Shown here piece after piece: positions 50,995 to 60,093 of a stretch of 64,000 bases of DNA. Positions within the stretch are counted from its first letter, which is position 1. Each line of letters opens with the position of its first letter. The DNA comes from Methylosinus sp. C49 (lineage in GTDB: Bacteria; Pseudomonadota; Alphaproteobacteria; Rhizobiales; Beijerinckiaceae), in NCBI RefSeq assembly GCF_009936375.1, contig NZ_AP022332.1, forward strand, positions 620,001 to 684,000, read 5' to 3'. The notes beneath the pieces are model-generated. The model was not told where the DNA came from. It was given only the letters and a program-made list of their open reading frames with translations, and did no database searches. The position numbers were made by a program, and so were the translations under genes.

Positions 50995-52257
50995 ATGCGC
51001 AGGGTGGTGGTCACCGGACTCGGCATCGTTTCGCCGTTGGGCTGTGGCGTGGACGTCAATTGGCGGCGGCTCATCGCCGGAGAGCACGGCTTTCGCCGCA
51101 TCGACACCTTCGAGGCGTCGGATCTCCCGTGTCAGATAGCAGGTTTCGTGCCGCGCGGAGACGGTTCCAACGGAACCTTCGATCCCGACGCCTGGTTCGA
51201 GCCGAAAGAGCAGCGCAAGGTCGACGACTTCATCATCTATGGAGTCGCCGCGGCCACTCAGGCGCTGGCCGACGCCGGCTGGAAAGCCGACACGGCGGAA
51301 AAGCAGAACACGACCGGCGTGCTGATCGGCTCCGGCATCGGCGGCCTCGGCGGCATTTATGAGACCTCCATCACGCTGAAGGAGAAGGGCCCGCGACGCG
51401 TGTCGCCTTTCTTCATCTCTGGCCGCATCATCAATCTGGCCTCTGGCTATGTGTCGATCATGCACGGCCTCAAAGGGCCGAATCACGCCGTCGTCACCGC
51501 CTGCTCCACCGGCGCGCACGCCATTGGCGATGCGGGCCGGCTGATCGCGCTCGGCGAGGCCGAGGTGATGGTGGCGGGCGGCGCCGAATCGCCGGTCAAT
51601 CGCATCGGCGTCGCGGGCTTTGCCGCCTGCAAGGCGCTGTCGACCGGCTTCAACGATCGTCCCGAGGCCGGCTCGCGGCCCTATGATCGTGATCGCGACG
51701 GCTTCGTCATGGGCGAGGGCGCCGGCTGCGTCGTGCTCGAATCCTATGAGCACGCGGTGGCGCGCGGCGCGCGAATCTATGCCGAGCTGATCGGCTATGG
51801 CATGTCCGGCGACGCCTATCACATTACGGCGCCAGCGCCGGATGGCGACGGCGCCTATCGCTGCATGGAGATCGCGCTGAAGCGCGCCGGCCTGCGCGTG
51901 TCGGATGTCGATTATGTGAACTCCCATGGCACCTCGACGCCGCTCGGCGACGAGATCGAGTTGCAGGCCGTGCATCGCCTCATCGGCAATGAGACGCCCA
52001 GCCTCTCCATGTCCTCGACCAAATCGGCGATCGGGCATTTGCTCGGCGCGGCCGGCGCCGTGGAGGCGATCTACTCCATTCTGGCGCTCACCCATGGCGT
52101 CGCGCCGCCCACGCGCAATCTGGACAATCCCTCGGTCGCGACCGAAATAGACCTCGTGCCGCACAAGGCGCGGGAGCGTAAGATCGACATCGTCTTGTCC
52201 AACTCCTTCGGTTTCGGCGGCACCAACGCGTCCCTCGTCTTCCGGCGTCCCCAGTAG
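50995..52257 (+). CDS. fabF: 3-oxoacyl-ACP synthase II
   Basis: 420 aa from the ATG at 50995 (MRRVVVTGLGIVSPLG), the family start. Condensing enzyme with triad Cys170 (VTACSTGAH), His311 (NSHGTSTPLGD) and His348 (SAIGHLLGAAG). It elongates acyl-ACP and governs cis-vaccenate formation. Follows acpP by 91 bases and precedes mltG by 216. Confidence 0.97.
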   Translation: MRRVVVTGLGIVSPLGCGVDVNWRRLIAGEHGFRRIDTFEASDLPCQIAGFVPRGDGSNGTFDPDAWFEPKEQRKVDDFIIYGVAAATQALADAGWKADTAEKQNTTGVLIGSGIGGLGGIYETSITLKEKGPRRVSPFFISGRIINLASGYVSIMHGLKGPNHAVVTACSTGAHAIGDAGRLIALGEAEVMVAGGAESPVNRIGVAGFAACKALSTGFNDRPEAGSRPYDRDRDGFVMGEGAGCVVLESYEHAVARGARIYAELIGYGMSGDAYHITAPAPDGDGAYRCMEIALKRAGLRVSDVDYVNSHGTSTPLGDEIELQAVHRLIGNETPSLSMSSTKSAIGHLLGAAGAVEAIYSILALTHGVAPPTRNLDNPSVATEIDLVPHKARERKIDIVLSNSFGFGGTNASLVFRRPQ

Positions 52258-52473
52258 CGGGGCCGCCGCGCCTTCGGTCGCGGTCGTGCGAGGGAGCGTT
52301 CCTGATTTCGCCACAAAGAACGATAGGGTAACGCGCGCGAGCGCCGCAAAGTCGTCGCAATCCTCCTCGGCGCGCCGCCGCGGAGGCGTTTTGTTTGTCG
52401 GCCCGTCGCGTTTTTCTGGTCGGTGTGATCCGAATCACGACACGGCCCGAAACCAAAGAGACGGAGTTTCCCG

Positions 52474-54324
52474 ATGAGCGATGCTCCCAATGATTCGTCC
52501 GAGACGCCAAAGGATGGCCCGTCCGACGCCCTAGGGCAGAATGCGAAGGGCGCCGAGGCCGCGGGGCCGGAGCCCACAGGCGCACAGTCTCAGAGCCAAT
52601 CCTCCTCATTCTTTCGCCGCCGCGCCAGCCTGCGCGGCTCTGGCGGCGCGGACGCTCCGCCGCCCCCGCCGCCGCGCCGCAAGCGCGAGGGAACGCTCTC
52701 CGCGCTCAGCAGCCTGCTCTCGCTGCTGCTGGTCGTCGCGGTCGCTGGCGTCTTCGGCCTCATCGCCGTGCTGCACAAGCTGCGCGAGCCCGGCCCGCTC
52801 GCCGCCGAGAAGATCGTCTATATCGCCCCGCACAGCGACGTTCCCGAGATTTTGGCGCAGCTCGAGCGCGACGGCGTCATCGACAATCCCATGCTGATGA
52901 ACGTCGCTCTGCTGATCGAGGGCGTGCGCGGCAAGCTGAAGCCCGGCGAATACGCTTTCAAGCAGAACGCCAGCCTGCGCGAGGTGATGGACGAGCTCAT
53001 CAACGGCCGGCAAATTCTGCATGGCGTGACCATTCCCGAGGGGCTGACGACGGATCAGATCGTCTCGCGCCTGCGTGAGAGCGACGTGCTCGCCGGAGAT
53101 ATGACGGATCTGCCCAAGGAGGGCGCGCTGCTGCCGGAGACCTATAAGGTCGCGCGCGGCTATCCGCGCGCCAAGCTGCTGCTGAAAATGCAGGAGGATC
53201 AGCGCAAGCTGCTCGATCAGATCTGGGCGCGCCGCAATCCCGACCTTCCCGTCAAGACGCCCTATGAGCTGGTGACGCTCGCCTCCATCGTCGAGAAGGA
53301 GACCGGCAAGGCCGATGAGCGGCCGCGCGTCGCCGCCGTCTTCGTCAACCGCCTGCGCAAGGGCATGCGGCTGCAATCGGACCCCACCATCGTCTACGGC
53401 CTCGTCGGCGGGCGCGCGACGCTCGGCCGCGGGATTTTGAAGTCCGAGGTCGAGAAGTGGACGCCCTATAACACCTATGCGATCGACGGCCTGCCGCCGG
53501 GGCCGATCGCCAATCCGGGCCGCGCGGCGCTGGAGGCGGTCGCCAATCCCTCGCGCACGCAGGAGCTCTATTTCGTCGCCGACGGAACCGGCGGCCATGT
53601 CTTCGCGGAGACGCTCGAGCAGCATTCGCGCAATGTCCAGCGCTGGCGGCAGATCGAGAAAGACCGCGCGCAGGGCGTCGATCGTCTGGAGCCGGGCGCC
53701 GTCGTCGGGCCGACGCAGCCCGCCCCGCGGGAAAAGCGCGGCGACGCAGCTTTCGGCCGGCTCGTGGCGCTGGCCGATGCGCAGATGGAGCCGGTGACGG
53801 CGGCCGATCCCCGCCATGGCGCGTTAAAGCGAATCGGCGCCGCTCTGCCGTCCATCCCGTTCGAATATGCCGGCGACAATGAGGAGAGCCTGCGGCTCAC
53901 GGCCGAGCGCGCCGCCGTGGCGCTCGTCGCGCCGCCGCTGTTCACAACGCAATTCGCCCAGCGCGCCCAGCCCGAGGCGCGCGCCGCCGTCACGATGATC
54001 GCCTCCGCAGCGGATGATTCGCAGGCCGGCTCGGACGAGCTGGCCGAGGACGACGGTCTCGATTCGTCGGCGAGCTATCCGGTCTCCGCCACTCTGCGCG
54101 CCGAACAGCGCGCCCGCGCCGCGCGTCTCGGCTTGGCGGTCGAGGAGCGGCCCGTGGAGCGCCCCTTGCCGCTGTCCGCTTCGGCCGACGCCGGCCAGCC
54201 TCCGCGCGCCGCCCGCGCGCGCGCCTTCGACGCATCGGAAGGCACGGCGCTCGATCCGCTGCGTGATCGCGGCTGGGATTTGAACTCCGCCAAGACCGTG
54301 CCGGATGTCGCCAAGTTTCGGTGA
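52474..54324 (+). CDS. mltG: Endolytic murein transglycosylase MltG
   Basis: 616 aa, well above the about 340-400 aa norm. A Ser/Pro-rich cytoplasmic N-terminus (1-75), one membrane segment (about 77-102), a LysM-like domain, and the YceG catalytic domain with LASIVEKETGKADERP (269-284), QSDPTIVYGL and LPPGPIANPGRAALEAVANPS follow. The Glu in SIVEKET is the catalytic residue of the family. It cuts nascent glycan strands near the inner membrane. An additional about 210 residues after 405 (low-complexity, Ala-rich, with repeated Ala-Arg runs) have no known counterpart. Confidence 0.93.
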   Translation: MSDAPNDSSETPKDGPSDALGQNAKGAEAAGPEPTGAQSQSQSSSFFRRRASLRGSGGADAPPPPPPRRKREGTLSALSSLLSLLLVVAVAGVFGLIAVLHKLREPGPLAAEKIVYIAPHSDVPEILAQLERDGVIDNPMLMNVALLIEGVRGKLKPGEYAFKQNASLREVMDELINGRQILHGVTIPEGLTTDQIVSRLRESDVLAGDMTDLPKEGALLPETYKVARGYPRAKLLLKMQEDQRKLLDQIWARRNPDLPVKTPYELVTLASIVEKETGKADERPRVAAVFVNRLRKGMRLQSDPTIVYGLVGGRATLGRGILKSEVEKWTPYNTYAIDGLPPGPIANPGRAALEAVANPSRTQELYFVADGTGGHVFAETLEQHSRNVQRWRQIEKDRAQGVDRLEPGAVVGPTQPAPREKRGDAAFGRLVALADAQMEPVTAADPRHGALKRIGAALPSIPFEYAGDNEESLRLTAERAAVALVAPPLFTTQFAQRAQPEARAAVTMIASAADDSQAGSDELAEDDGLDSSASYPVSATLRAEQRARAARLGLAVEERPVERPLPLSASADAGQPPRAARARAFDASEGTALDPLRDRGWDLNSAKTVPDVAKFR

Positions 54325-54338
54325 CGAAGCAAGGAGAC

Positions 54339-54388
54339 GGCGAATAGCGAGTAGCGAATAGACTGCCGCTCGGTACTCGCTATTCGCC
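54339..54388. repeat. 15-bp inverted repeat element, copy A (before yicC)
   Basis: GGCGAATAGCGAGTA and TACTCGCTATTCGCC, perfect over 15 bp, with a 20-base loop that contains GCGAATAG again. It starts 14 bases after the mltG stop and ends 15 bases before the yicC ATG. A variant of the same element lies before gmk (55301-55354). Confidence 0.85.
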
Positions 54389-54403
54389 CTACCAAGGATC
54401 GCA

Positions 54404-55291
54404 ATGTCTCTCGCCAGCATGACCGGCTTCGCCCGCGCTCACGACAGTCTCGGACCGTGGCGCTACGCTTGGGAAATCAAGACCGTCAATTCCAAAGGGC
54501 TGGATCTGCGGCTGCGCGTTCCGCCCAATTTCGATGCGGTGGAGGTGAAGGCGCGCGCGCTGATCTCCGGCCGCATCGCTCGCGGCTCCTGCTTCGCCAA
54601 TCTCACCGCGCGCCGCGACGACGCCGTGGTCGAGACGCGCATCAATCGCGCCGCGCTGGAGCGTCTGCTGAAGGCGTTGGACGATGTGCCGCTGCACGCG
54701 TCCTTGCGGCCGGCCTCGCTCGACGGCCTGCTGGCGGTACGCGGCATTGTCGAGGTGATAGAGCTGGAGGACGATGAGCAGCAGCGCAATGCGCTCGACG
54801 CGAAGGTGCTGGCGACATTGGCGCAAGCGCTGGAGGCGCTGACCGCCTCGCGCGCTTCCGAAGGCGCGGCCATAGGCGATGTGCTGACCGCGCGTCTCGC
54901 GCGCATCGGCGAATTGACCGCGCAGGCGGAGGCGCTGCCAGGCCGCTCGGCCGAGGCGGTGCGCGCGCGGCTCGCCAGCCAGATCGCGGCTCTGCTGGAG
55001 ACCGGCCATTCCTTCGACGCGCAGCGCCTGCATCAGGAGGCGGTGCTGCTCGCGGTCAAGGCCGACATTCGCGAGGAGCTGGACCGGCTGAAGGCCCATG
55101 TGGTCAGCGCCGGCGAGCTGATCGGTAAGGGCGGCCCGATCGGCCGTCGCCTCGATTTCCTCGCCCAGGAATTGTCGCGCGAGACCAACACGCTCTGCGC
55201 CAAATCCAATGATGGCGCGCTCACCGCGCTCGGCCTCGAGCTCAAGATCGAGGTGGAGCAATGGCGCGAGCAGGTGCAGAACATTGAGTGA
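54404..55291 (+). CDS. YicC-family endoribonuclease
   Basis: 295 aa. LASMTGFARA at the N-terminus and WEIKTVNSKGLDLRLRVPPNFD are the YicC N-terminal signature; the C-terminal DUF1732 part has LDFLAQELSRETNTLCAKSND (split: LDFLAQELSRETNTL, CAKSND) ending in LKIEVEQWREQVQNIE. YicC proteins are RNA endonucleases in E. coli. It stands between mltG and gmk as in most rhizobia. Confidence 0.92.
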   Translation: MSLASMTGFARAHDSLGPWRYAWEIKTVNSKGLDLRLRVPPNFDAVEVKARALISGRIARGSCFANLTARRDDAVVETRINRAALERLLKALDDVPLHASLRPASLDGLLAVRGIVEVIELEDDEQQRNALDAKVLATLAQALEALTASRASEGAAIGDVLTARLARIGELTAQAEALPGRSAEAVRARLASQIAALLETGHSFDAQRLHQEAVLLAVKADIREELDRLKAHVVSAGELIGKGGPIGRRLDFLAQELSRETNTLCAKSNDGALTALGLELKIEVEQWREQVQNIE

Positions 55292-55300
55292 GGAGCAAAT

Positions 55301-55354
55301 AGCGAATAGGGAGTAGCGCGAAAGACGCGCTCTCTTCGCCACTCGCTATTCGCT
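55301..55354. repeat. 14-bp inverted repeat element, copy B (before gmk)
   Basis: AGCGAATAGGGAGT and ACTCGCTATTCGCT pair with one mismatch in 14. The loop contains an inner hairpin, GCGCG-aaaga-CGCGC. It shares GCGAATAG...CTATTCGC with the element before yicC, and ends 9 bases before the gmk ATG. Confidence 0.8.
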
Positions 55355-55363
55355 GGACCAAAG

Positions 55364-56002
55364 ATGCCCACAACGCCAGACCGCCGCGGAATCGTCCTCA
55401 TTCTCTCCTCGCCCTCCGGCGCGGGGAAGACGACGCTGACGCGCATGCTGCTGCAGAACCGCGAGCTCGACCTCACGCTCTCGATCTCGGTGACGACGCG
55501 CCCGCGTCGCTCGAGCGAGGTCGACGGCATCCATTATTCCTTCATTTCCAAGAGCCGCTTCGAGTCGATGCGCGACAATGGCGAATTGCTGGAATGGGCG
55601 GAGGTGCACGGAAATTATTACGGCACGCCGCGTGGGCCGGTGGAAGAGATTTTGCGCGACGGCCGCGATGCGCTCTTCGATATCGATTATCAGGGCACGC
55701 AGCAGGTGCGTGAGAAGATGGGCGCGGACACTGTCACGGTGTTCATTCTGCCGCCGTCGATGAAGGAGCTGCGCGCGCGTCTCGAGCGCCGCGCGGAGGA
55801 TTCGCGCGAGACGATCGAGCGCCGTCTCGAGAATGCGCGCAATGAGATTCAGCGCTGGAAGCAGTATGATTATGTGCTGGTCAACGACGATCTGCAGCGC
55901 ACTTTCGACGATCTTCTCGCAATATTGCGCGCCGAGCGTCAGCGCCGGCCGCGTCGCCTGCCGGGCATAGAGGCTTTCGTCGCGCGGCTTTTGAGCGAGT
56001 GA
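55364..56002 (+). CDS. gmk: Guanylate kinase
   Basis: 212 aa. Phosphorylates GMP to GDP with ATP. P-loop SSPSGAGKTTL (15-25), GMP-binding TTRPRRSSEVDGIHYSF and the lid GADTVTVFILPPSMKELRARL are all present. Complete length. Last gene of the mltG-yicC-gmk run; the AT-rich ORFan starts 8 bases downstream. Confidence 0.97.
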   Translation: MPTTPDRRGIVLILSSPSGAGKTTLTRMLLQNRELDLTLSISVTTRPRRSSEVDGIHYSFISKSRFESMRDNGELLEWAEVHGNYYGTPRGPVEEILRDGRDALFDIDYQGTQQVREKMGADTVTVFILPPSMKELRARLERRAEDSRETIERRLENARNEIQRWKQYDYVLVNDDLQRTFDDLLAILRAERQRRPRRLPGIEAFVARLLSE

Positions 56003-56009
56003 CAAGCGC

Positions 56010-56465
56010 ATGTCCTATCGCGCATTCGTCTCCTCGATGCGTGTATTGTTTTGTATTTTCTTTGGCATATTCGCGGTTTTGATCTTCGCCTTTTGTGTCG
56101 GTTTTGGCAAAGATTTGCTGGATACCGCCGTCGAGCATCGGTGGGGGTGCGCTTCGAGAAAAGAAGAAGTGGCCAGCGACGAGAGCGCAATTCGCCATGT
56201 GAAGGACGATTATCTTATTCGAGCATTTATGAAAAAACACCAGGGCGCGCTCAATTCAGAGGAATATGTCAAAGGATTGAATATTTCGTATGATCGCTCG
56301 AAAGACCATCGAGGTGGATGGTTTATCGAACGCCGATGGGTGGGGTTTGGAAGAGAAATTCTCGACGTCGGCTTTCTATATGGATCGTCGGCTTCGGAGA
56401 TCGAAATCGAGTGCGCCATGACACGGTGCGGTCCAAGTCCTCGATGTCGCACTATTGCGAATTGA
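56010..56465 (+). CDS. ORFan with one membrane segment in an AT-rich patch
   Basis: 151 aa. A membrane segment (about 10-33, RVLFCIFFGIFAVLIFAFCVGF) is followed by a charged, soluble part (KEEVASDESAIRHVKDDYLIRAFMKKHQG, split for length) with cysteines near the end. No family recognised. The local base composition is around 48 percent GC by eye, against about 65 percent for the surroundings, which points to acquired DNA or relaxed selection. It starts 8 bases after gmk without a good ribosome site. Confidence 0.5.
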   Translation: MSYRAFVSSMRVLFCIFFGIFAVLIFAFCVGFGKDLLDTAVEHRWGCASRKEEVASDESAIRHVKDDYLIRAFMKKHQGALNSEEYVKGLNISYDRSKDHRGGWFIERRWVGFGREILDVGFLYGSSASEIEIECAMTRCGPSPRCRTIAN

Positions 56466-56661
56466 CTCCAACGGAGCCGCCGCCACTGCGATCGGATCGG
56501 CGCTGGAGAGAGTGTCCGAGCCGTTGCGAGCTTCACAGCGACTTGCTTTCACAAAATTCGCCCGCGCGGTGAGAGGATAGGAAATTTCGACTTGCTCGGC
56601 CCGTCGCCGACAGTCAATCATCCGCAGTCAGTCCGATAATGCGAGGAATTTCGGTTTCGCC

Positions 56662-57003
56662 ATGACATCCGCAAAGCTCTTCGTCCCGATCATCGCGGCG
56701 CTGTGCCTCGCCGCCTGCAATTCCGCGCAGCCCGTCGCGGTCGCGCAGCCGCCGGCCGTCGCGACGCGCAACACGACGCCTGCTGGCTTCGAGCTTCCCG
56801 ATGGCTCCGGCTGCTCCGGCGCCATCCGCCGCTATCGCGCGATCATGGACAATGATCTCGCCATGGGGCATGTGAATCAGGGCGTCTATGCGACGATCCA
56901 GAACGAGATCGCCGCCGCCGCCTCGGCTTGCGCGGCGGGTCGTGACGCTCAGGCTGTCGCTCTGGTGCATGCGAGCAAAGCGCGCCACGGCTATCCGGGC
57001 TGA
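56662..57003 (+). CDS. Small lipoprotein
   Basis: 113 aa. Signal peptide with lipobox LAAC (Cys at about 19). The mature domain has GCSGAIRRYRAIMDNDLAMGHVNQGVYATIQNEIAAAASACAAG, which resembles a short helical domain conserved in alphaproteobacteria of unknown function, with two cysteines that could form a disulfide. Probably envelope-associated. Confidence 0.75.
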   Translation: MTSAKLFVPIIAALCLAACNSAQPVAVAQPPAVATRNTTPAGFELPDGSGCSGAIRRYRAIMDNDLAMGHVNQGVYATIQNEIAAAASACAAGRDAQAVALVHASKARHGYPG

Positions 57004-57220
57004 GCGAGGCCGCGGCGTTTCGCCGAGTCTAGATTGGAAGCAATCTCAACTCGCGCCGTTGTGGCGCGCCGGGCCTTTAACTACCTTCATATTCAAGCTG
57101 TAGCGCATTCATGGGCGGGCCTCGTGACGCCCGCCTCGCGCATGGCGATGGGCCGGTTCTTGCTTCGCTTCGCGCGGGGCGTGGGCGAAGGCGTCGAAAC
57201 GATTCATCGAAAGGCGTGAA

Positions 57221-57556
57221 ATGAAATCCTCCCGTATTCTTCTCGTCGCCGCCGCTCTCGCGGCGGGCGTCGGCGCCGCCGTCGCGGCCGACGAGACCTC
57301 TCTCGAAATCTCGATCAAGGATCACCGCTTCTCGACCGCCGAGCTGCATGCCCCCGCCGACAAGCCGATCACCATCGTCGTGAAGAATCTCGACTCGACG
57401 CCCGAGGAATTCGAGAGCAAGGCGCTCAAGATCGAGAAAGTCGTCGCCGGCAACGCCGAGATCACCGTGCGCCTGCGTCCGCTGAAGCCCGGCCGCTATC
57501 ATTTCGTCGGCGAATATCACGAGGCCACGGCCAAGGGCGAGCTCGTCGTCGAGTAA
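57221..57556 (+). CDS. Cupredoxin-like periplasmic protein of an iron uptake pair
   Basis: 111 aa with a signal peptide (1-23). The beta-sandwich motifs KDHRFSTAELHAPADKPITIVVKN and PGRYHFVGEYHEATAKGEL match EfeO/FtrB-type cupredoxin domains. There is no cysteine in the whole protein, and the usual Cys and Met copper ligands are replaced (FVGEYHEATAKG), so it does not hold a blue-copper site. It stands 10 bases ahead of an FTR1 permease, as FtrB does with FtrC, and probably delivers ferric or ferrous iron to it. Confidence 0.8.
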   Translation: MKSSRILLVAAALAAGVGAAVAADETSLEISIKDHRFSTAELHAPADKPITIVVKNLDSTPEEFESKALKIEKVVAGNAEITVRLRPLKPGRYHFVGEYHEATAKGELVVE

Positions 57557-57566
57557 GGACAAAGCA

Positions 57567-58367
57567 ATGCTGGGCGCACTCATCATCGTCTTTCGTGAGG
57601 TCATAGAGGCGGGTCTCGTCATCGGCATCGTGCTCGCCGTCACGCGCGGCGCGCGCGGCTCGCGGGCCTATGTCTTCGGCGGCGTGGCGGCGGGGGCGCT
57701 CGGCGCCGGCGTCGTCGCGCTCTTTGCCGATGCGCTGTCGCAGGCCGTCGCGGGCCGAGGGCAGGAGCTGTTCAATGCCGGCGTCCTCGCGGTCGCGGTG
57801 GTGATGCTCGCCACGCACAATATTTGGATGGCGCGCCACGGCCGCGCCGCGGTCTCGGGCGAAAAATCCTTTTTCGCCCTCGCTGTGGTCGTCGCGGTCG
57901 CCGTGCTGCGCGAGGGCTCGGAGGTGGCGCTGTTTCTCTATGGCATTCTCGCCTCGGGCGAGACGGCCGCCGATCTCTTCACGGGCGGGTTGGCCGGCCT
58001 CGCGCTCGGCGCCGGCCTCAGCGCGCTCACCTATTTCGGTCTCGTCACCATTCCGGCGCGGCATTTGTTCGCCGTGACGACGGCGATGATCACTCTGCTG
58101 GCGGCCGGCCTCGCGGCGCAATGCGCGGGCTTTCTGCAGCAGGCCTGGATCGTCACCGCCCTCTCGCAGACAGTGTGGGACACATCCGGCGTGCTGCCGG
58201 ATTCGAGCATCTTCGGCCGTGTGCTGCATACGCTGATCGGCTATGTCGATCAGCCGACGGCGCTGCAGCTGGTCGCCTATGTGACGACGCTGGCGGGCAT
58301 CGTCATCGCCACCCGCCTCGCCACGCCGCGGCCCGCCGTCGCCAATGTCCATGCCGCGGCGGAGTGA
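57567..58367 (+). CDS. FTR1-family iron permease
   Basis: 266 aa with about seven membrane segments. The N-terminal motif FREVIEAGLVIGIV and the internal LREGSEVALFLYG correspond to the two REGLE iron-binding motifs of Ftr1/EfeU, the first altered to REVIE. With the cupredoxin-like protein it forms a minimal FtrBC-type iron importer; the P19 (FtrA) and ferredoxin-like (FtrD) genes of Brucella are missing. SD AAGGAC, 10 bases after the cupredoxin stop, so they form one operon. Confidence 0.88.
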   Translation: MLGALIIVFREVIEAGLVIGIVLAVTRGARGSRAYVFGGVAAGALGAGVVALFADALSQAVAGRGQELFNAGVLAVAVVMLATHNIWMARHGRAAVSGEKSFFALAVVVAVAVLREGSEVALFLYGILASGETAADLFTGGLAGLALGAGLSALTYFGLVTIPARHLFAVTTAMITLLAAGLAAQCAGFLQQAWIVTALSQTVWDTSGVLPDSSIFGRVLHTLIGYVDQPTALQLVAYVTTLAGIVIATRLATPRPAVANVHAAAE

Positions 58368-58385
58368 TTGTTGGTATCGAAAACG

Positions 58386-58505
58386 CCAGTTCCTTCATCC
58401 TGAGGAGGCCCCGAAGGGGCCGTCTCGAAGGATGGGGGGCGGCGGCCTCCTGAAGCATCCATCGAGGCTTTTTGCGTTTCCGCAAAAAGCGCCTCAGGAT
58501 GAGGG
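58386..58505. repeat. REP-like element with two hairpins
   Basis: CCTTCATCCTGAGGAGG is followed by the hairpin GGCCCC-gaa-GGGGCC (58407-58421), then TCTCGAAGGATG, and a second perfect 10-bp hairpin GCTTTTTGCG-tttc-CGCAAAAAGC (58467-58490) with GCCTCAGGATGAGG after it. The end segments CATCCTGAGG and CCTCAGGATG are inverted repeats of each other. Elements of this sequence type occur in many Hyphomicrobiales genomes between genes; it separates the ftr operon from the convergent DAHP synthase gene. Confidence 0.75.
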
Positions 58506-58519
58506 CGCTGGGGGGGGTA

Positions 58520-59899
58520 TTACTCCGCCGCGTCCGGCTCTTGCGCGCCGCGCGCCAGACGCTCGGCCTTCAGCAATTCCGCGACGAGGAAGGCCACTTC
58601 TATCGCCTGCTCGGCGTTGAGGCGCGGATCGCAGGTCGTGTCGTAACGCACGCCCAGCTCTTGCTCGGAAATATCGCGCGCGCCGCCCATGCATTCGGTG
58701 ACATTCTGCCCGGTCATCTCGAGGTGAATGCCGCCGGCGTAAGTCCCCTCGGCGCGATGAACCTCGAAGAAATTGCGGATTTCCGCCATCACGCGATCGA
58801 AGGGCCGGGTCTTGCGGCCGCCGGCGCTGATCGTGTTGCCATGCATCGGATCGCAGCACCACACGACATTGCGCCCCTCGCGGGCGACGGCGCGCAGGAT
58901 CGGCGGCAGCGCCTCGGCCGCCTTGTCGGAGCCGAAACGGCAGATGAGCGTCAGCCGCCCCGGCTCGTTCTGCGGATCGAGCTTGTCGATGAGGCGCAGC
59001 AGCGCGTCCGGCCTCAGGCTCGGCCCGCATTTGAGGCCGATGGGATTCTGCACGCCGCGGAGATATTCGATATGGGCGCCGTCCTCCTGGCGCGTGCGGT
59101 CGCCGATCCAGAGGAAATGGCCGGAGGTGGCGAAATAGCCGCCCTCGAGCGAATCGACGCGGGTGAGCGCCTGCTCATAGCCGAGCAGCAGCGCCTCGTG
59201 AGAGGTGTAGAAATCCGTCTGCCGCAGCTCGGGATGATGCTCGGGATCGAGGCCGATGGCGCGCATGAAGCCCAAGGTCTCGCTGATATGGTCGGCGAGC
59301 TGCGAATAGCGGTCCGAGAGCGGGCTGTTGCGCACGAAGCCCAGCATCCAGCGATGGGCGTTGACGAGATTGGCGAAGCCGCCCGTCGCGAAGGCGCGGA
59401 TGAGGTTGAGCGTCGCGGCGGATTGCCGATAGGCCATCAGCTGGCGCTGCGGATCGGGCTCGCGGGCGGCGGCGGTGAATTCAATGTCGTTGATGATGTC
59501 GCCGCGATAGCTCGGCAGCTCCAGCGCGCCCTGCTTCTCGGTGGGGGCGGAGCGCGGCTTGGCGAATTGGCCGGCGATGCGGCCGACCTTCACCACGGGC
59601 GAGGCCGCCGCATAGGTCAGCACCACCGCCATTTGCAGAAAGACGCGGAAGAAATCGCGGATATTGTCGGCCGAATGCTCGCTGAAGCTCTCGGCGCAAT
59701 CGCCGCCCTGCAGCAGAAAGGCGCGGCCGCCGGCCACCTCGGCGAGCGAGCGCTTGAGGCTGCGCGCCTCGCCGGCGAAGACGAGGGGCGGAAATCCGGC
59801 GAGCTGCCGCTCGACATCGGCGAGCGCCGCCTGATCCTGATAGATCGGCGTCTGCTCGATCGGTCTTCCTCTCCAGCTTCCGGGCGTCCAATTCTCCAC
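58520..59899 (-). CDS. aroF: 3-deoxy-7-phosphoheptulonate synthase, class II
   Basis: 459 aa from a GTG start ([18 protein letters not shown] after initiation). The first step of the shikimate pathway: PEP plus erythrose 4-phosphate gives DAHP. Class II (plant/Mycobacterium type) features are [33 protein letters not shown], and CDPMHGNTI. The C-terminal [32 protein letters not shown] (split) is typical. The ribosome site is weak. Complete length. Confidence 0.96.
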   Translation of the reverse strand: MENWTPGSWRGRPIEQTPIYQDQAALADVERQLAGFPPLVFAGEARSLKRSLAEVAGGRAFLLQGGDCAESFSEHSADNIRDFFRVFLQMAVVLTYAAASPVVKVGRIAGQFAKPRSAPTEKQGALELPSYRGDIINDIEFTAAAREPDPQRQLMAYRQSAATLNLIRAFATGGFANLVNAHRWMLGFVRNSPLSDRYSQLADHISETLGFMRAIGLDPEHHPELRQTDFYTSHEALLLGYEQALTRVDSLEGGYFATSGHFLWIGDRTRQEDGAHIEYLRGVQNPIGLKCGPSLRPDALLRLIDKLDPQNEPGRLTLICRFGSDKAAEALPPILRAVAREGRNVVWCCDPMHGNTISAGGRKTRPFDRVMAEIRNFFEVHRAEGTYAGGIHLEMTGQNVTECMGGARDISEQELGVRYDTTCDPRLNAEQAIEVAFLVAELLKAERLARGAQEPDAAE

Positions 59900-60093
59900 T
59901 AGCCTGGCTCCTGCTCGCCGCTCCCCTGCGCGGCCCAGCTATACAGGAGCGCGCCCGCAGAGGCGAGCTTTTGCCCGCCCGCCGCGAGCGTCGCCTTATC
60001 CATCGGCCACGACCTGCGGTCTTTCCGCAAGGTGACGCGGCGCGCTGCTTTCCCTAGCCTCGACGGCGCCCTTTTCGTACGAGCGCTTTTTTC

